This document shows, in pieces, positions 25,485 through 37,134 of a stretch of DNA of 64,000 nt (position 1 is its first letter; each line of letters opens with the position of its first letter). The DNA comes from Cryptomeria japonica (lineage: Eukaryota; Streptophyta; Pinopsida; Cupressales; Cupressaceae), in NCBI RefSeq assembly GCF_030272615.1, contig NC_081412.1, positions 96,905,796 to 96,969,795 of the forward strand. Direction: 5' to 3'. Position numbers and translations under genes: made by a program. Under the pieces are notes generated by a model. The model saw only the letters and a program-made list of their open reading frames with translations, ran no database searches and was not told the DNA's origin.

Positions 25485-25912
25485 GCTACAGGCTTTCACA
25501 TCATTACTAACTCATTCAAAAATGATGTCAAGTAAATTAAAACACATCATTATGCAGTCGTAAATAGAACCATAAAACACCCCCCCAACTTAAGATGAGA
25601 CGTATCCACACATGTGAAAAAGGACAGAGGGAAGGGAATGTGGATTATGCGAATCATATTAGGTAATCATCATAATGAAAGTATAAATGCATAATTAAAG
25701 AAAAATAAATAATATACATACCTACAGTCGTGCTAATTGATGCTGCAATCAAACAATTATTTATTCATAATATGAGATGAGGTGACATGAAGTGGGTGAT
25801 GTGGCAGAAATAGAGATGAAATGAGATGAGGTGGATGACAAAATTTATTAACGGAGAATGGTATTTCCATAAAATATGGAAATTTTTATTATGAATGCAT
25901 GCAAAAGGAATT
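25485..25912. other. Spacer between integrase and accessory ORF, element C
   Basis: No gene. Holds an internal PPT-like tract (plus CACCCCCCCAACTTAAG, 25578-25595) identical in its core to the 3' PPT, and a purine-rich GATGAGGTGACATGAAG-type repeat region near 25770-25835. Confidence 0.6.
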
Positions 25913-26915
25913 TTAAGACTCTGGGTCAAGAAGGCCCCCTGCAGAGGCGGCAGGAACTGTGGTTTTCACTTGGTTGTCAAATTGTTGCAGGAAGTCTTGT
26001 TTTGTAGAAGTCTTATGATAAAGACGTATTCGATGACCATTGACCAAAAGTTTGAATCTAACTAGGTCTATTGTTGCCAACCGAACTGCTCTATTTTCAA
26101 AAACTTCAACAATCTCATATGCGCCCAACCAACGTGTCTGCAGCTTCCCCATTGAATCCTTATATCTAGAATCATATAACAATGCCCAATCTCCAGATTT
26201 AAATTTTCTCTCAATATATTTATCATGCCATTTAGCATGTTGATGTTGAGTAATTTTTATATGCGAGAAAACCATCTTTCTTAGTTCATCTAGAGCATTC
26301 AATTGCATGATGCAGTCTTTTTGTGCTTCTGATGGAGTCATATTCAATTGCAAAGCTATCCTAAGAGTTTTATGCTCAAATTTAATAGGCATCATGGTCA
26401 TTTTTCCATACACCATCTCAAAAGGTGTAAAACTAGTTGTTGTCTTCCATGTTGTTCTGTATGCGCAAATGGCTTCAGGAAGTCTATTTGACCAATCCTT
26501 CTTATGAAGAGCTACTTTCTTGGTGAGAATAGCTTCTAAATCCCTATTTGTAACCTCTACTTGACCATTTGCCTGAGGATGGTATGGAGTAGACTTACTA
26601 TTTCTGATATTATATTCATTAACCAATGCTGCAATTAATGTGGAAGTAAATTGTCGTCCTTGATCTGAAACAATCTCTCTTGGTACTCCATATCTTGTAA
26701 ATATTTCCTCATAAAGAAATTCAGCTACCTTATTATCTCTTGCATGTGTCATTGCTCTTTCTTCCACCCATTTTGTAACATAATCAGTGCATACTAGAAT
26801 ATAGGATTTCCCATTGGAAGGAGGATCAATTGGTCATACAAAATCCAATCCCCATTTGTCAAATGGTGCAGCTAATATTTGGGGATACAATAGCATTTCA
26901 TCAGATTTGGTGGGC
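25913..26915 (-). pseudogene. int: Element C integrase core and C-terminus
   Basis: The core follows a stop near 26835 (TGG to TGA in a FVWPID context). It has the first Asp in CTDYVTKW, the second Asp in SDQGRQFTS and the Glu in ANGQVEVTNR, so the DDE triad is preserved. The C-terminal part has FKSGDWALLYDSRYK and QTRWLGAYEI, the usual Gypsy integrase tail. It ends at a normal-looking stop at 25913. 284 codons are open from 26767. Confidence 0.88.
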
Positions 26916-29213
26916 CTACCCATTCATTGACATCTCAATTTTTATAGTATATTCAGTTGCATCTTTATGCAAAGCTGGCCAATAATACCCTGTGTTAAGG
27001 ATTTTAAGTGTTGTTCTTTTAGCAACAAAATATCCTCCACATGGCTCATCATGACATGCATGAATAATATCATATGTTTCATTCTCTCGGACACACCTTC
27101 TTAAGACTTGGTCAGGTCCAGTGTAAAATAAACAATCAACAATCCAAGAGAAATTAAAGTTTTTCTCAACTAGCAACCTTCTTTCTTTAGGAAAAAAATG
27201 AGAAGGCGTCTTATTAGCAGCTAAATAATTTGCAATATCATCATACCAGGGAGTGTGAGCTTTTATCAAGAACAAATGTTCATCTGGGAAAGAATCATCT
27301 ATTGCTTCAAGATTATCCTGCAATTGAAGTCTAGAAAGATAATCTACAACTACATTAGCTTTACTTGGCTTATTAACAACTGTAATATCAAATTCCTGCA
27401 TCAATAGTAACCGTCAAGCCAACATTTTGTGATTGAAGGCTTGTTCATAAGATATCTTATTGTTGTATGATCAATATGCACATATATTTGATATCTTGTG
27501 ATATAATGCCTGAATTTGTTAAGTGCATAAATTACTCCCAACATCTCCTTTTCTATGACACTATAATTAAGCTTAGGTCCTTGCATGTTTTTGTTGATGA
27601 AATAAATTGCATTCTCTAAATTATCCATCTTTTGGCCCAAAATTGCTCCTATAGCATAATCTAATGCATCTATGTTAATATGAAAAGGCGATGACCATTT
27701 CGGACCCTTGAGCACTGATGCTTGATTCAATGCATGTTTGAGCTTCAAGAAAGCTTCATGGCATCAGGAAGTCTAATAAAACTCCATATATTTAGTCAAA
27801 AGACAAAATAAAGGTCCTGTAATTTTACTAAAATCCTTAATAAATCTTCGATAATATCCAGCATGACCAAGGAAACTTCTAACATCATTTTGCTTTGTGG
27901 GAATAGGAAGATTTTGAATGACTTCAATTTTGGCTGGGTCAACCTGTATTCCAGTTATAGAAATATTATGCTCAAGAACTATGCCTTCCTACATCGTCAT
28001 AAAGCATTTTTCATTGTTCAAGGATAAATTGTAATCTTCACACCTCTCTAAAACTCTCTTTAAATTTCCCATTGCCTCTTCAAATTTTGAACCATAAGTG
28101 GTAAAATCATCCATATAGATTTCCATGCTATCTTGGGAAATGTCTGAAAATATGCTTATGACTACTCTTTGAAAAGTATTTGGAGCGTTACATAACCTAA
28201 AGGGAAGAATAGAATATGCATACGCTCCCCAAGGGCAAGTAAATGTAGTCTTTTCCTGATCCTTGGGAGTAATTTGAATCTTGTTGTAGCCACTAAATCC
28301 ATCCAAGAATGAAAAGTATTGTTTTTATGCCAAAGAATCTAATACTTCATCCATGAATGGTAATGGAAAATGATCCTTCCTATTTGCTGAGTTCAAAGCT
28401 CTATAATCTACACATACCCTCCATTTACCCCCTTTCTTTGGAACTATGACTAGAGGCGACACCCACTGACTATCTGATATAGGATAGAAAAATCCAGCAT
28501 TTAACAATTTATGTAGTTCTTCCTTAACTATCTCCCATAATGTAGGATTGATTCTTCTTTGTGGTTGTCTGATCGGTCTGCAGTCTTCTTTGATATAAAT
28601 GCGATGTATACAAATCGTAGGATCTACTCCTTTCATGTCTTTGTAATTGCATGCAAAAGCGTGTTGATGACATTTGAGAAAATCAACCAGTGTTGGATTT
28701 TGAGTTTCTATGAGTTGATTATTGATATTCAAACATTTATTTGGATCAACTTCCACCTTGACAGTAAGATTGATTTGAGTTGTTTCAAAAATATAAGAAG
28801 TGCAGACTTCCTGCGGCAACAAGGTATGCAATATGTCAGTGGTTGCAGGAAAATCCGATGTTGTAATACTTGATGTTAGCTCTTGCGATTGCTGCTCCAG
28901 ACTATACTGATATTCCAAAATATTAGAAAGGACATAATCATCATCTTGAAGTCATCTAAATGATTCTCTATTAATCATCATAAGATGACTAACAGAGTTG
29001 AAATCCCCTTCTAATTCCTCCCCCACGTCAGGCCAAACAACTTGTCCTTGATCAAGTTAGGGTTGAGTAGGTGAATACAGAGCAAGAGTTTTAGTTGAAT
29101 TTCCATCAAAAATAGTCATGCTCCCTGAGTGACATCCAATATATGCATCAGTTGTAGCAAGCCAAGCTCTCCCTAAGATGATCGGATATCCCCCCAATGT
29201 AGCTTTAGGAGAT
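26916..29213 (-). pseudogene. pol: Element C reverse transcriptase, RNase H and integrase zinc region
   Basis: The RT begins in the piece at 28325-28918 (MKGVDPTICIHRIYI, RQPQRRINPTLWEIVKEE, SDSQWVSPLVIVPKKGG). It continues at 27989-28306 with MDGFSGYNKIQI and the catalytic YMDDF. The connection and RNase H are at 27401-27990 (HINIDALDYAIGAILGQ, YSVIEKEMLGVIYALNKFRHY). The RNase H tail and integrase zinc region are at 26916-27404, in a different frame (HDEPCGGYF; the following CxxC is lost). A protease C-terminus (LGRAWLATTDAYIGC) ends at about 29213. Several stops and at least one frameshift. YMDDF and the linker sequences point to the Athila clade. Confidence 0.88.
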
Positions 29214-29218
29214 AAGAT
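29214..29218. other. Target-site duplication AAGAT of solo LTR, left
   Basis: AAGAT at 29214-29218 and again at 30731-30735, flanking a TG…CA sequence. Confidence 0.88.
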
Positions 29219-30730
29219 TGTTGGCATATGTGCAGAGCATGATGACATGATGATATTGTATGTTGTCATTGATGTCAATATGCTGAAGTATGAACTGGTA
29301 TGGTGTAGTAAGAAAACTGGCAAGAGAACTGGTATGATGATGTAAACCAGTATTTGTGAAAAAGTGAAGTGGTGTGTTTGTTCAAAGTGAATCGGCATGT
29401 TGGTATGAGAACCAGTAAATGGATTTGCATTAGGGTTTCATTTGGCATGACTACCGGTTGGTAGTTTTAGCTTCAGGGTTTTTGGTTTATGCATTCCAAG
29501 ATTGTGCGATTCAACTGATTACATCTTGTGATGAGTTAGCATTGTAATGAAGATCAGATAAGTGTTGCCACGTCAACCTTGTGTGCGTGAAGGATTTATT
29601 TGAGGATCTTGCATGGAGATTGATCCTATCTACCTCGGGAATGTGCGAAGTCTCTGTAAACGGTGGAGAGCATGTGATGGGTTATCAGCTTCCTAAAGTG
29701 GCAAAGAATGAACATTGGAGAACATCTTGAGATTTGTTCAAGACTGTTTTATTTGATGCAGTGTGATTAACAGACAGGATTGAACCGACTGGATTGTAAA
29801 ACCTAAATGTTTAGGGTTTAGGGTTTATGCTACCGACCTATCTGTTTCCTATAAGGTCGATGATGTTTTTCATTTTGAAGTTGTTGGCAAATGGTATGTA
29901 TGTATCCCAATGAGTGATACTTGATTCTTGCCAGACCAGAGAAGTGTGTTGATACCTACAGAGTGTGATTGTTGAAGAAGAGGAGCTTAAGTGGATCTTC
30001 CTTGGCATTGATTGTTGTTATCAGATAAGTGTATTACCTATTGACTTCTAACCATTTCAGCAGTTGGAAAATCCCTTAACTAGGTAGCTTTAACAGGATT
30101 TTGTGTAAATCCTTTAACAGGGTGACTCAACTTAATGAGTTCTTCAAATCCTCTTACAAGGTAACCTTTAACAGGGTTCTAACCATTAACCGGGTATTTA
30201 GTCATCCCTTAACTGGGTGATCCCTAGCAGGATCGGTTCCTGGCAGAACCTATTGTAAAAGTCTCTAGCCGAACTAGGCTCCTAACAGAGCGGACTTCAA
30301 AAGATTTCAAGAATAGCTTGTGGGTATTCATCCCCACCGCGGTTTTTCCCAGTTGGGTTTCCACGTGAAAAATCAGTGTGTCATGTGTGATGCCCTTCAT
30401 GTGATGGTTTAGTGTTCTATGTCAAACTGGTAAAATATGTTGAACTAGTAGTCATTATATTTCTGATGATAGATTACTTGTTTATGCATAAGGGTGAAGA
30501 GGAAATGAGGTATTAGATTGTATGGAAAGCTAAGTGTTACCGGTTTATGTCTTTGACATTCTTACTGTGTTTTACTGGTAGTAATCTGGTTTAGACCTGT
30601 GTTAGTGCTTGCCAGTCAAAGTGCACTATTTGTAGTCAAACCGGTTCAGGAAAAGTGTTTTTGCCTGTAATGATTCACCCCCCCCCTCTCAGTATCAGTT
30701 TGGTACTAACTGTTCATCATATTTTCATCA
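29219..30730. repeat. Solo LTR, 1512 bp, Copia-like
   Basis: Starts TGTTGGCATATGTGCAGAGC, ends ATATTTTCATCA, with perfect AAGAT duplications. The protease frame of element C reads up to it (about 30736 and above: MVTLESWEYLTDFMIF) and resumes after it (ISPKATLGGYPIILGRAWL), so removing it restores continuity. Contains a promoter/U5-like GGTTTTTCCCAGTTGGGTTTCCACG near 30340-30366, read on the plus strand, which suggests plus orientation. An array of TTAACAGGGTGA-like motifs lies at 30060-30300. No internal region, hence a recombination product. Confidence 0.9.
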
Positions 30731-30735
30731 AAGAT

Positions 30736-31160
30736 CATAAAATCTGTCAGATATTCCCAGGATTCTAGAGTAACCATAACATCTTCAATCATACCATTGA
30801 GCCAAATTATAGAACTATCAGCAAGCTATAGGACCATAGCAGTAGGCCTGAGACTGATTATGTTAAGTTTTTACATAATGTCCTTTGTCATTACATTTAT
30901 TGTTGCTCCCAAATCTACTAGTGCATTCTTTATCTAAGTGCCATTGATGACTATTTTCACAATAGGACTACCAGGGTCAGAATATTTAGGTATTGAAACC
31001 TTGCCCAACATAATATCAACTAGTTGACCCATTACATGCACTGTTTGCAGATCCTTTTTCTTCATACCAAGTTTCTTTAAACATGCTTCTTTAATTCCTT
31101 TACCATAGATAGGGATGTCCTTAATAGCCTGAAATAATGGAATCTTAACACTTATGTGTT
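30736..31160 (-). pseudogene. pro: Element C protease
   Basis: Decayed aspartic protease upstream of the solo LTR. The active-site context reads ALVDLGATINVM, the D-L-G-A form usual for Athila-type proteases. It is preceded by a linker with VPIYGKGIKEACLKKLG and followed by SIIWLNGMIEDVMVTLESW. Several in-frame stops. Confidence 0.75.
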
Positions 31161-32087
31161 TCAGCTGATCAATAATATAAAATTTATATCCTCTTGCTGA
31201 TGAATCTCTTCAGCTTGCAACCTTTGAGGAAATGGGGGTATTTGTTGATTCTGAGGAATTTGGGCTGTTGGACTAGATATTTCCTTTTCCTTTTGTACTT
31301 TAGTTATAACTGAAGGGGACGGATTAGGGAAAGTTGTCTCGGATCTAAGGTGAATATCACTTATAGTAAGAGGATATATTGGGCATTGATTAGAATTAGT
31401 TGAATAAAATTGTTATTGTTGTTGGGTCTTGCTATTAGGATTTGGCATGGGTTGAGTGGGTAATTGTGTGGGTTTAGGTGGAATAGTATTAGTAATAGGA
31501 GGTGGCATTATAGCAGGTTGTTGAGACTGTTGAGGCTGCTACAAAGGCTGTCGATACCCAGAAGACTAATTTGACCATTGTTGGCATCCTCTCCATTAAG
31601 GAGTAGGTTGTTCATTCCCTTGGAATGGTTGCCATGGTCCCTAAGATTGAGACCAAATTCCTTGTAGTTGTTGCCACTGTGGAGATTGATTGGCAAAAAA
31701 TTTCCCTCGGCCTTGAGGGTTAACCAATTTTGATAATTTCCAAAATTTTGAGCATTGGAGGTTGCCACTGATTATTTTGTGCATAGGAATTTCCATTATA
31801 ACCAGAAAAAGAAAGTGGATCAAGAGGCATACCTTGTCTTGGAAAATTTGGCCTTCTTTGAGAAACATAAAAGACTTGCTCATCATCTCTATGTATTGGC
31901 TTGAAATCAGGAACATCAATATTTGCAACCATCTTATATCTATAGTCTCTCTTCTTCTACCTACAATCTAGACAGGAATTCTCCAAGCATTTCCTTAGCT
32001 TCCTCATGCTTCTTCTTATCTTGAAGTGTGTCTAACTAAGTAGCCATATTGTTTATGATATCCTCTTTAAAATCCTTCAAAAGGTGA
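31161..32087 (-). pseudogene. gag: Element C gag, C-terminal part
   Basis: Gln/Asn/Pro-rich gag tail, best seen at 31508-31932 (MVANIDVPDFKPIHRDDEQ, FSGYNGNSYAQNNQW) and continuing right to about 32087 with LKDFKEDIINNMAT. Frames shift and stops occur. At about 32090 it meets the protease of chromovirus D. The N-terminal part of this gag is at 59110-59494. Confidence 0.7.
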
Positions 32088-32600
32088 CTAAGCTCCATCA
32101 TGTATGGCTTTGACATCATATTGCCAAGGGTGTCCAAGTAACAAATGGCATGCATCCATGGGTAGTATATCACATAGTACTTTGTCCTTATACTCTTGAA
32201 TTTCAAAGTTTATCCAAGATTGCTCATCAACTAACACATGTTGTCCTTTACTCAACCATGATACCTTATAAGGACTGGTATGTGGAAACCTTTTCAACTT
32301 GAGTTTATTTACCATCTCAATTGCTACAATGTTCTCAATAGACCCTGAATCCACTATGACCCTACAAAACTTACCATGTGATCTACAAGTGGTTTTGAAG
32401 AGTATCTTTCTTTGAGTATGTTCTTTGCCCTATAGTACCTTCAACAAGGTCCTTCTTAACATCAGGTTCTCTCCATATAGAACTGGTCCCACTTTGCTGA
32501 TTGGTGAGGTAACACTTTGATTGTCTTCCTCCTACACCAATTGTGTTCTTCTTTCACCTATATATGAACTTGAAGTCTTTTAAGGACACTGGTTCATTGT
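32088..32600 (-). pseudogene. pro: Chromovirus D protease, truncated at its C-terminal side
   Basis: Open from 32354 (alternative start context) with the active site in VDSGSIENIV. Then come YKVSWLSKGQHVLVDEQ, YKDKVLCDILPMDACHLLLGHPWQYDV and AIHDG, the characteristic chromovirus protease sequence. Homology stops at about 32096, where element C gag sequence begins. RT, RNase H, integrase and 3' LTR of D are therefore missing. Stops lie between the zinc knuckle and the protease. Confidence 0.82.
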
Positions 32601-33137
32601 GTGGCCCACTTGATGACAATGGAAGCATTTATCGGTGAACACTGTGGGTCCTCTTCCTTGTGTGCCAAATTTGCCTCTAAAGTTGTTTCTTCCTCTAGAG
32701 TTACCCCTAAACTAACCATTCTTGCTGAAGTTATCCCCACTATTTTCAGTTTGATTGCCTTCTTCATTCTTGCCAGAGTTATGACCCCTTCCAAAGGTGC
32801 CTCTTCCTTTGAATCCTTTACCACCTCTGCCTCTTTGATTGAACTCACTTTCCCTCTTGATCTTGTCCTTTGCTCTCAAGGCCAACAGAAAACTCTTATG
32901 AACTATCTGTGGTGCCATCATGATAATTTCATCTTGAATGTTTTGTCTTAGGCCATTTAGGTATCTTGCTACCTTCTCCACTTCTTCCTCTTGTTTCCTC
33001 GCTCTTGTTTCCTTGTTTCTATGTAAGCACTCACATCCATTTCTCTTTCTTTCAATCTCATCAACTTCTTGTGTATCTGCACCTCATAATCTAGAGGTAG
33101 GAATTGAGTTTTGATTCTGATCTTCATTCTCTCCCAA
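32590..33137 (-). pseudogene. gag: Chromovirus D gag, C-terminal part
   Basis: Continues the gag at 57009-57475 across the Copia B insertion: the codons flanking the GAGTT duplication read KKINSWERMKIRIK without a break. Then come FLPLDYEVQIHKKLMRLK, the LNGLRQNIQDEI segment, a Gly/Arg-rich tail and an intact CCHC knuckle CFHCHQVGHTMNQC at about 32590-32635. A frameshift separates the pieces at about 32970. Confidence 0.85.
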
Positions 33138-33142
33138 GAGTT
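33138..33142. other. Target-site duplication GAGTT of Copia B, left
   Basis: GAGTT here and at 57004-57008, flanking the outer ends of the two Copia B LTRs. Confidence 0.9.
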
Positions 33143-34678
33143 TGTTGGCAATATTGCATCATAACAGACAATGAAAGATTTTTGGCATTTCATAAGGATA
33201 TTGAGAAGGTTGTTGATGATTATGGATATAACTGATTAAAGATGTTTACTGTCTTGATATTATTATTTTGTCATCGATGTCAAGAAATTGATTTTCTAAT
33301 TCAGTATGATGTTGCCATATCTTGAGAAGTATGCTATGAAGATTATAAAGATGTCGGTAAAAGACACAGGAAAGAATATGATGAATAAGGTATTCAATGG
33401 GAAACTAGTACCGAGTCAGACAATGATGAGATCATAATGTTTTAGATTGTTTTAACATCATACATATGTTGTAAAATGTAAAGGTTAATACTATACTATG
33501 TTATCAAGCAAAGAACCTAGTCGATAAACCCTAAGGAACCTAGTCGGTAAACCCTAAGGTTATCGCTATCGGTTAATGAAGGCGGAATGTCTACCAAGTG
33601 AATTTTAGTATTCACCAAGTTGTTACTGAGTTGTAACTGAGCTATAACAAAATGCATTAAATGGTTACATGCATTATTTAATGAAGGAAGCTGATGAGCT
33701 GGAACTGATCAATGATTGGTGAGCCATGAATGAAGTTTGTTAACGAATCTAAGGCAATGAAAAGTTGGCATGAGGATCTACAGCTCAGATTGAACCGCAA
33801 TACCCTGGAACAAGTTCCAAGACTAATATGCAAGTTCCAAGGTGGGGTAAAACATTTTCAGATCGAAAGATGCATTGAACCTGGACAAGATCAAAGATCT
33901 GATGGCTATGATTGATCATGGGAAATGTGATCAAGGAGATTAAACGGTTACCTAATTGTTTATAAATAGGAAACTGTTGATAAACAATGTATGCGGGCAA
34001 GTGTATGCATAGGGATGCTACATAGTGATTACCAAGCACAGAAGCTTGAAGACCTATTAGAATAATAGAGTATAGAAGCCTAGCAGATAGACAAGATTAG
34101 TTCTATGTCTAGATTGTATTGAACAAATAGGAATCTGCTTTAGCATTTTAGATGTGAAGTTGCAGATAGATTTTATTACTGTTATTTTGTGAAAGTGACA
34201 GAAAATCTCTTAACCGAGTGGACTTAACAGTCTTATTTGTAAAACCCTCTAGCAAGGTGACATTCTGATTGAGTGTTTGAAATCCTTTAACAAGGTCACT
34301 TCTAACAAGGTGAAGATCCTAATAGATCTGAGGGAAATCCCTTAACCGGGTCACATCTAGCAATGTGTTTGTAATCTTTAACAGGATTTGCTTTTAACCG
34401 AGCATACTCTAGAAGAGTATATTTCTTAGTGGGTCTGAAATCCCATAGTGGTTTTTCCCTATTTGGGTTTCCATGTTAAATCTGCTGTTATGAATGATAT
34501 GATGTTTATATACTTTTGAGTTTGCATGTTTAACAGTTTTGGTTATATTACTGAAGTATATGTTACCAAGGTTGAATCTGATATTTTTATGGATGATTAA
34601 GTTTGTATGATTCACCCCCCCCCCCTCTCATATTGTTGGTTATTGGATTTGTACTTATATTAAGTATCAAAACTATCA
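33143..34678 (+). repeat. 5' LTR of Copia B
   Basis: 1536 bp, starting TGTTGGCAATATTGC and ending AAGTATCAAAACTATCA, followed by a two-base spacer and the primer site. It matches 39354-40719 plus 56842-57003. It carries an array of TAAC(A/C)RGGT-type motifs at about 34205-34400 and a U5-type GTTTTTCCCTATTTGGGTTTCC near 34450. Confidence 0.93.
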
Positions 34679-34680
34679 AT

Positions 34681-34692
34681 TGGTATCAGAGC
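34681..34692 (+). other. Primer-binding site, Copia B
   Basis: Perfect TGGTATCAGAGC two bases after the 5' LTR. Confidence 0.93.
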
Positions 34693-34742
34693 TTTGGACT
34701 CCGGAAGGAAAGTTTAAAGGCACTTGAGTTAAAGATCCAAAG

Positions 34743-35870
34743 ATGTATAAGAGGGATGCACCAAAGCTAAACAAGACAAGTTTCTCTACATGGCAGAAAA
34801 GGATGAAGCTACATCTATCAAGAGTTGGAGAATATGTTGTATACTATCTAGAGAATGATTTTGTCACACTGAGCACCTATTCAAGCAAGAACATTTTCAA
34901 GCAATGATTGAAATAACATCTACATTGACCGATTCAGAGTTTAATGATCTAGAAGGCTGCAATGATGCAAAGGCAATGTGGGATAAGCTCATATCAGTAT
35001 ATGGAGGAGATGAACATGTTCAAAGAGCAAAAGTAGATAGTCTAAGAGGACAACTTGAATCTATGAGGATGAATGAAGGCGAGAACATAACTCAGTACAG
35101 TACAAAACTAAAGGAGATTGTCAATCAAATCAAAGGAGTAGGTGGAACTATTGAAGAAAAGGATGTAACAAGTAAGTTGTTAAGAACCCTTCTACCATCT
35201 TATGCACTCTGAGTCTCTGCAATCAATGAATTGAGGTATGTATCTAATATGCTAGTTTCTTTAGATGCTACTATTGGTAAGCTACATGCATTTGAGTTAA
35301 GTAATTTTGATAACAGTGGATCTTCGGTAAATAAAGTTGAATCTGCATTTAGTTCTTTTCATCTTGATGAATCTAATGATTTCAATGAAAGAAAGTATAA
35401 GTACTTTGAAGGAGATCATAGTGGAGCAAGTGAAAGATTTCATAAGAACATGGAGGCAGTACACAAATTATATGAGGAAATCAGAAAGCAAGAAGAGTTT
35501 GAAGCACTATTAGCCAAAAGGTTACCGAGAGGCAAAGGTAAGTATAAAGGAAAACTACCTTTGAAATGTTTCAATTGTGATAAGATATGACATATGGCTT
35601 CTAACTATCCTGACAAAGATTCTACTGAAAAGAAAGATTACCAAGATAACAGACATAAAGATAATCATTACAAAGGACACCGAAACTTCAGAAGAAGAGA
35701 TAGAAAGACATGCTTAATAACTGATGAGGAATCCAATGATGATAAATCAGATGATATAGATATAGAGGAAGTAGTTTATGTGGCTATCAAAGATGGATCA
35801 GATGAAGAAAGGTATGAAGAAAAAGCCCTAATATCTCACATAAACACTAATGATTCTTGGATCATAGATA
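34743..35870 (+). pseudogene. gag: Copia B gag, decayed
   Basis: ATG at 34743 (MYKRDAPKLNKTSFSTWQKR) begins a UBN2-type gag. The frame is lost near 34900 and continues in another frame at 34904-35590 with YGGDEHVQRAKVDSLRGQLES and EKDVTSKLLRTLLPSY. There are stops at 35210-35212 and 35588-35590. The zinc knuckle CFNCDKI-stop-HMASNYP has its Gly codon changed to TGA and its last Cys to Tyr. A Lys/Asp-rich spacer follows to the protease. Confidence 0.87.
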
Positions 35871-37134
35871 GTGGATGCTCACATCACATCATATGACAGG
35901 AGATAAACACAAGTTTGTTATATTAGAAGATTATGGTGGAGGCTATGTTAGATTTGGTAATGATGCACCATGTCCAGTGAGAGGTAAAGGATCTATAACA
36001 CTTCTTGATAATGCAAGATGCAATGATGTTCATTGGGTTGAAGGTTTGAAATACAATTTTTTGAGTGTAGCACAGCTAAACAATACAGGTTACCGAATAG
36101 AATTTCATAAAGGAATTCTCAAAGTTCATGACAAGAATGGAAAGTTAGCTGCTACCGGGACACAAACAAAAGGTAACACATTTCATCTTGACTCAACTTA
36201 GAATAAGTGTTTTCATGCAAAGATTGATGATACCTGGTTATGGCAAAAAAGGTTTTGTCATGTAAATTTTGATAATCTGATCAAAATAAGTAAGAAGCAC
36301 CGAGTAAGAGGTCTACCGAGTCTTGAAAAACCTGAGAATGCTATGTGCCGAGGATGCCAGATGGGTAAGATGACAAGATCAAGCTTTACAAGTAAGTCTT
36401 ACACTTCTAAGGGAATTTTAGATCTAGTGCACACTGATCTTTATGGTCCTATGAAAGTTCAAAGTTATTATGGTGATAAATATTTCATATTATTCATGGA
36501 TAAATATTCAAAGATGATGTCAGTAATGTTTCTAAAAGAAAAATCAGAAGCTTTTCAAATGTTCAAATGGTACAAGGCAAGAGTTGAAAATGAAACAGGA
36601 AGACAACTGAAATGTCTTAGATCAGATAGAGGAGGAGAGTTCACATCTGATGAGTTCAACTTATTTTGCAATGGTCATGGTATTAAAAGAAAAGTCTCTG
36701 CACCAAGAACTCCACAAAAAAATGGAATAGTTGAGAGAAGAAATAGATCTATTGTGGATTGTGCTAGAACATTGATGATTGAAAAGAAGGTGCCACAAAC
36801 ATTTTGGAGAGAAGCAATAAGCACAGCAATTTACACCTTGAACTGAATTCAATTGAAGAAAGGTACTTTGAAGACACCATATGAAATCTGGTATGATAAG
36901 AAACCTAATGTAAGTTATTTTAAAATCTTTGGAAGTAGATGCTATGTTCATAAAGATGATAGAAATGGCAAATTTGATCAAAAAAGTGAAGAAGGAACGT
37001 TTCTAGGTTATTCTTCTAGAAGCAAAGCATTTAAATGTCTAATCAAATCATCTAACAAAATAGTAGAAAGTGCAAATGTGAAAATTGATGAATTTGCAGA
37101 AAGAAATGATGAAGGAAATTCCAAGGAACCATAA
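35840..37134 (+). pseudogene. pol: Copia B protease and integrase
   Basis: The protease begins SWIIDSGCSHH with an intact DSG, then a frameshift at about 35885. It continues with MTGDKHKFVILEDYGGG and VEGLKYNFLSVAQLN to 36201. A TAG follows, then pre-integrase LWQKRFCHVNFDNL and CRGCQMGKMTRS. The integrase core (36343-36846) has all three acidic residues: VHTDLYGP, LRSDRGGEF and KNGIVERRNRS. A TGA at 36844-36846 precedes the C-terminal domain (36853-37134) with FKIFGSRCYVHKDDRNGKFD and GTFLGYS. Confidence 0.9.
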
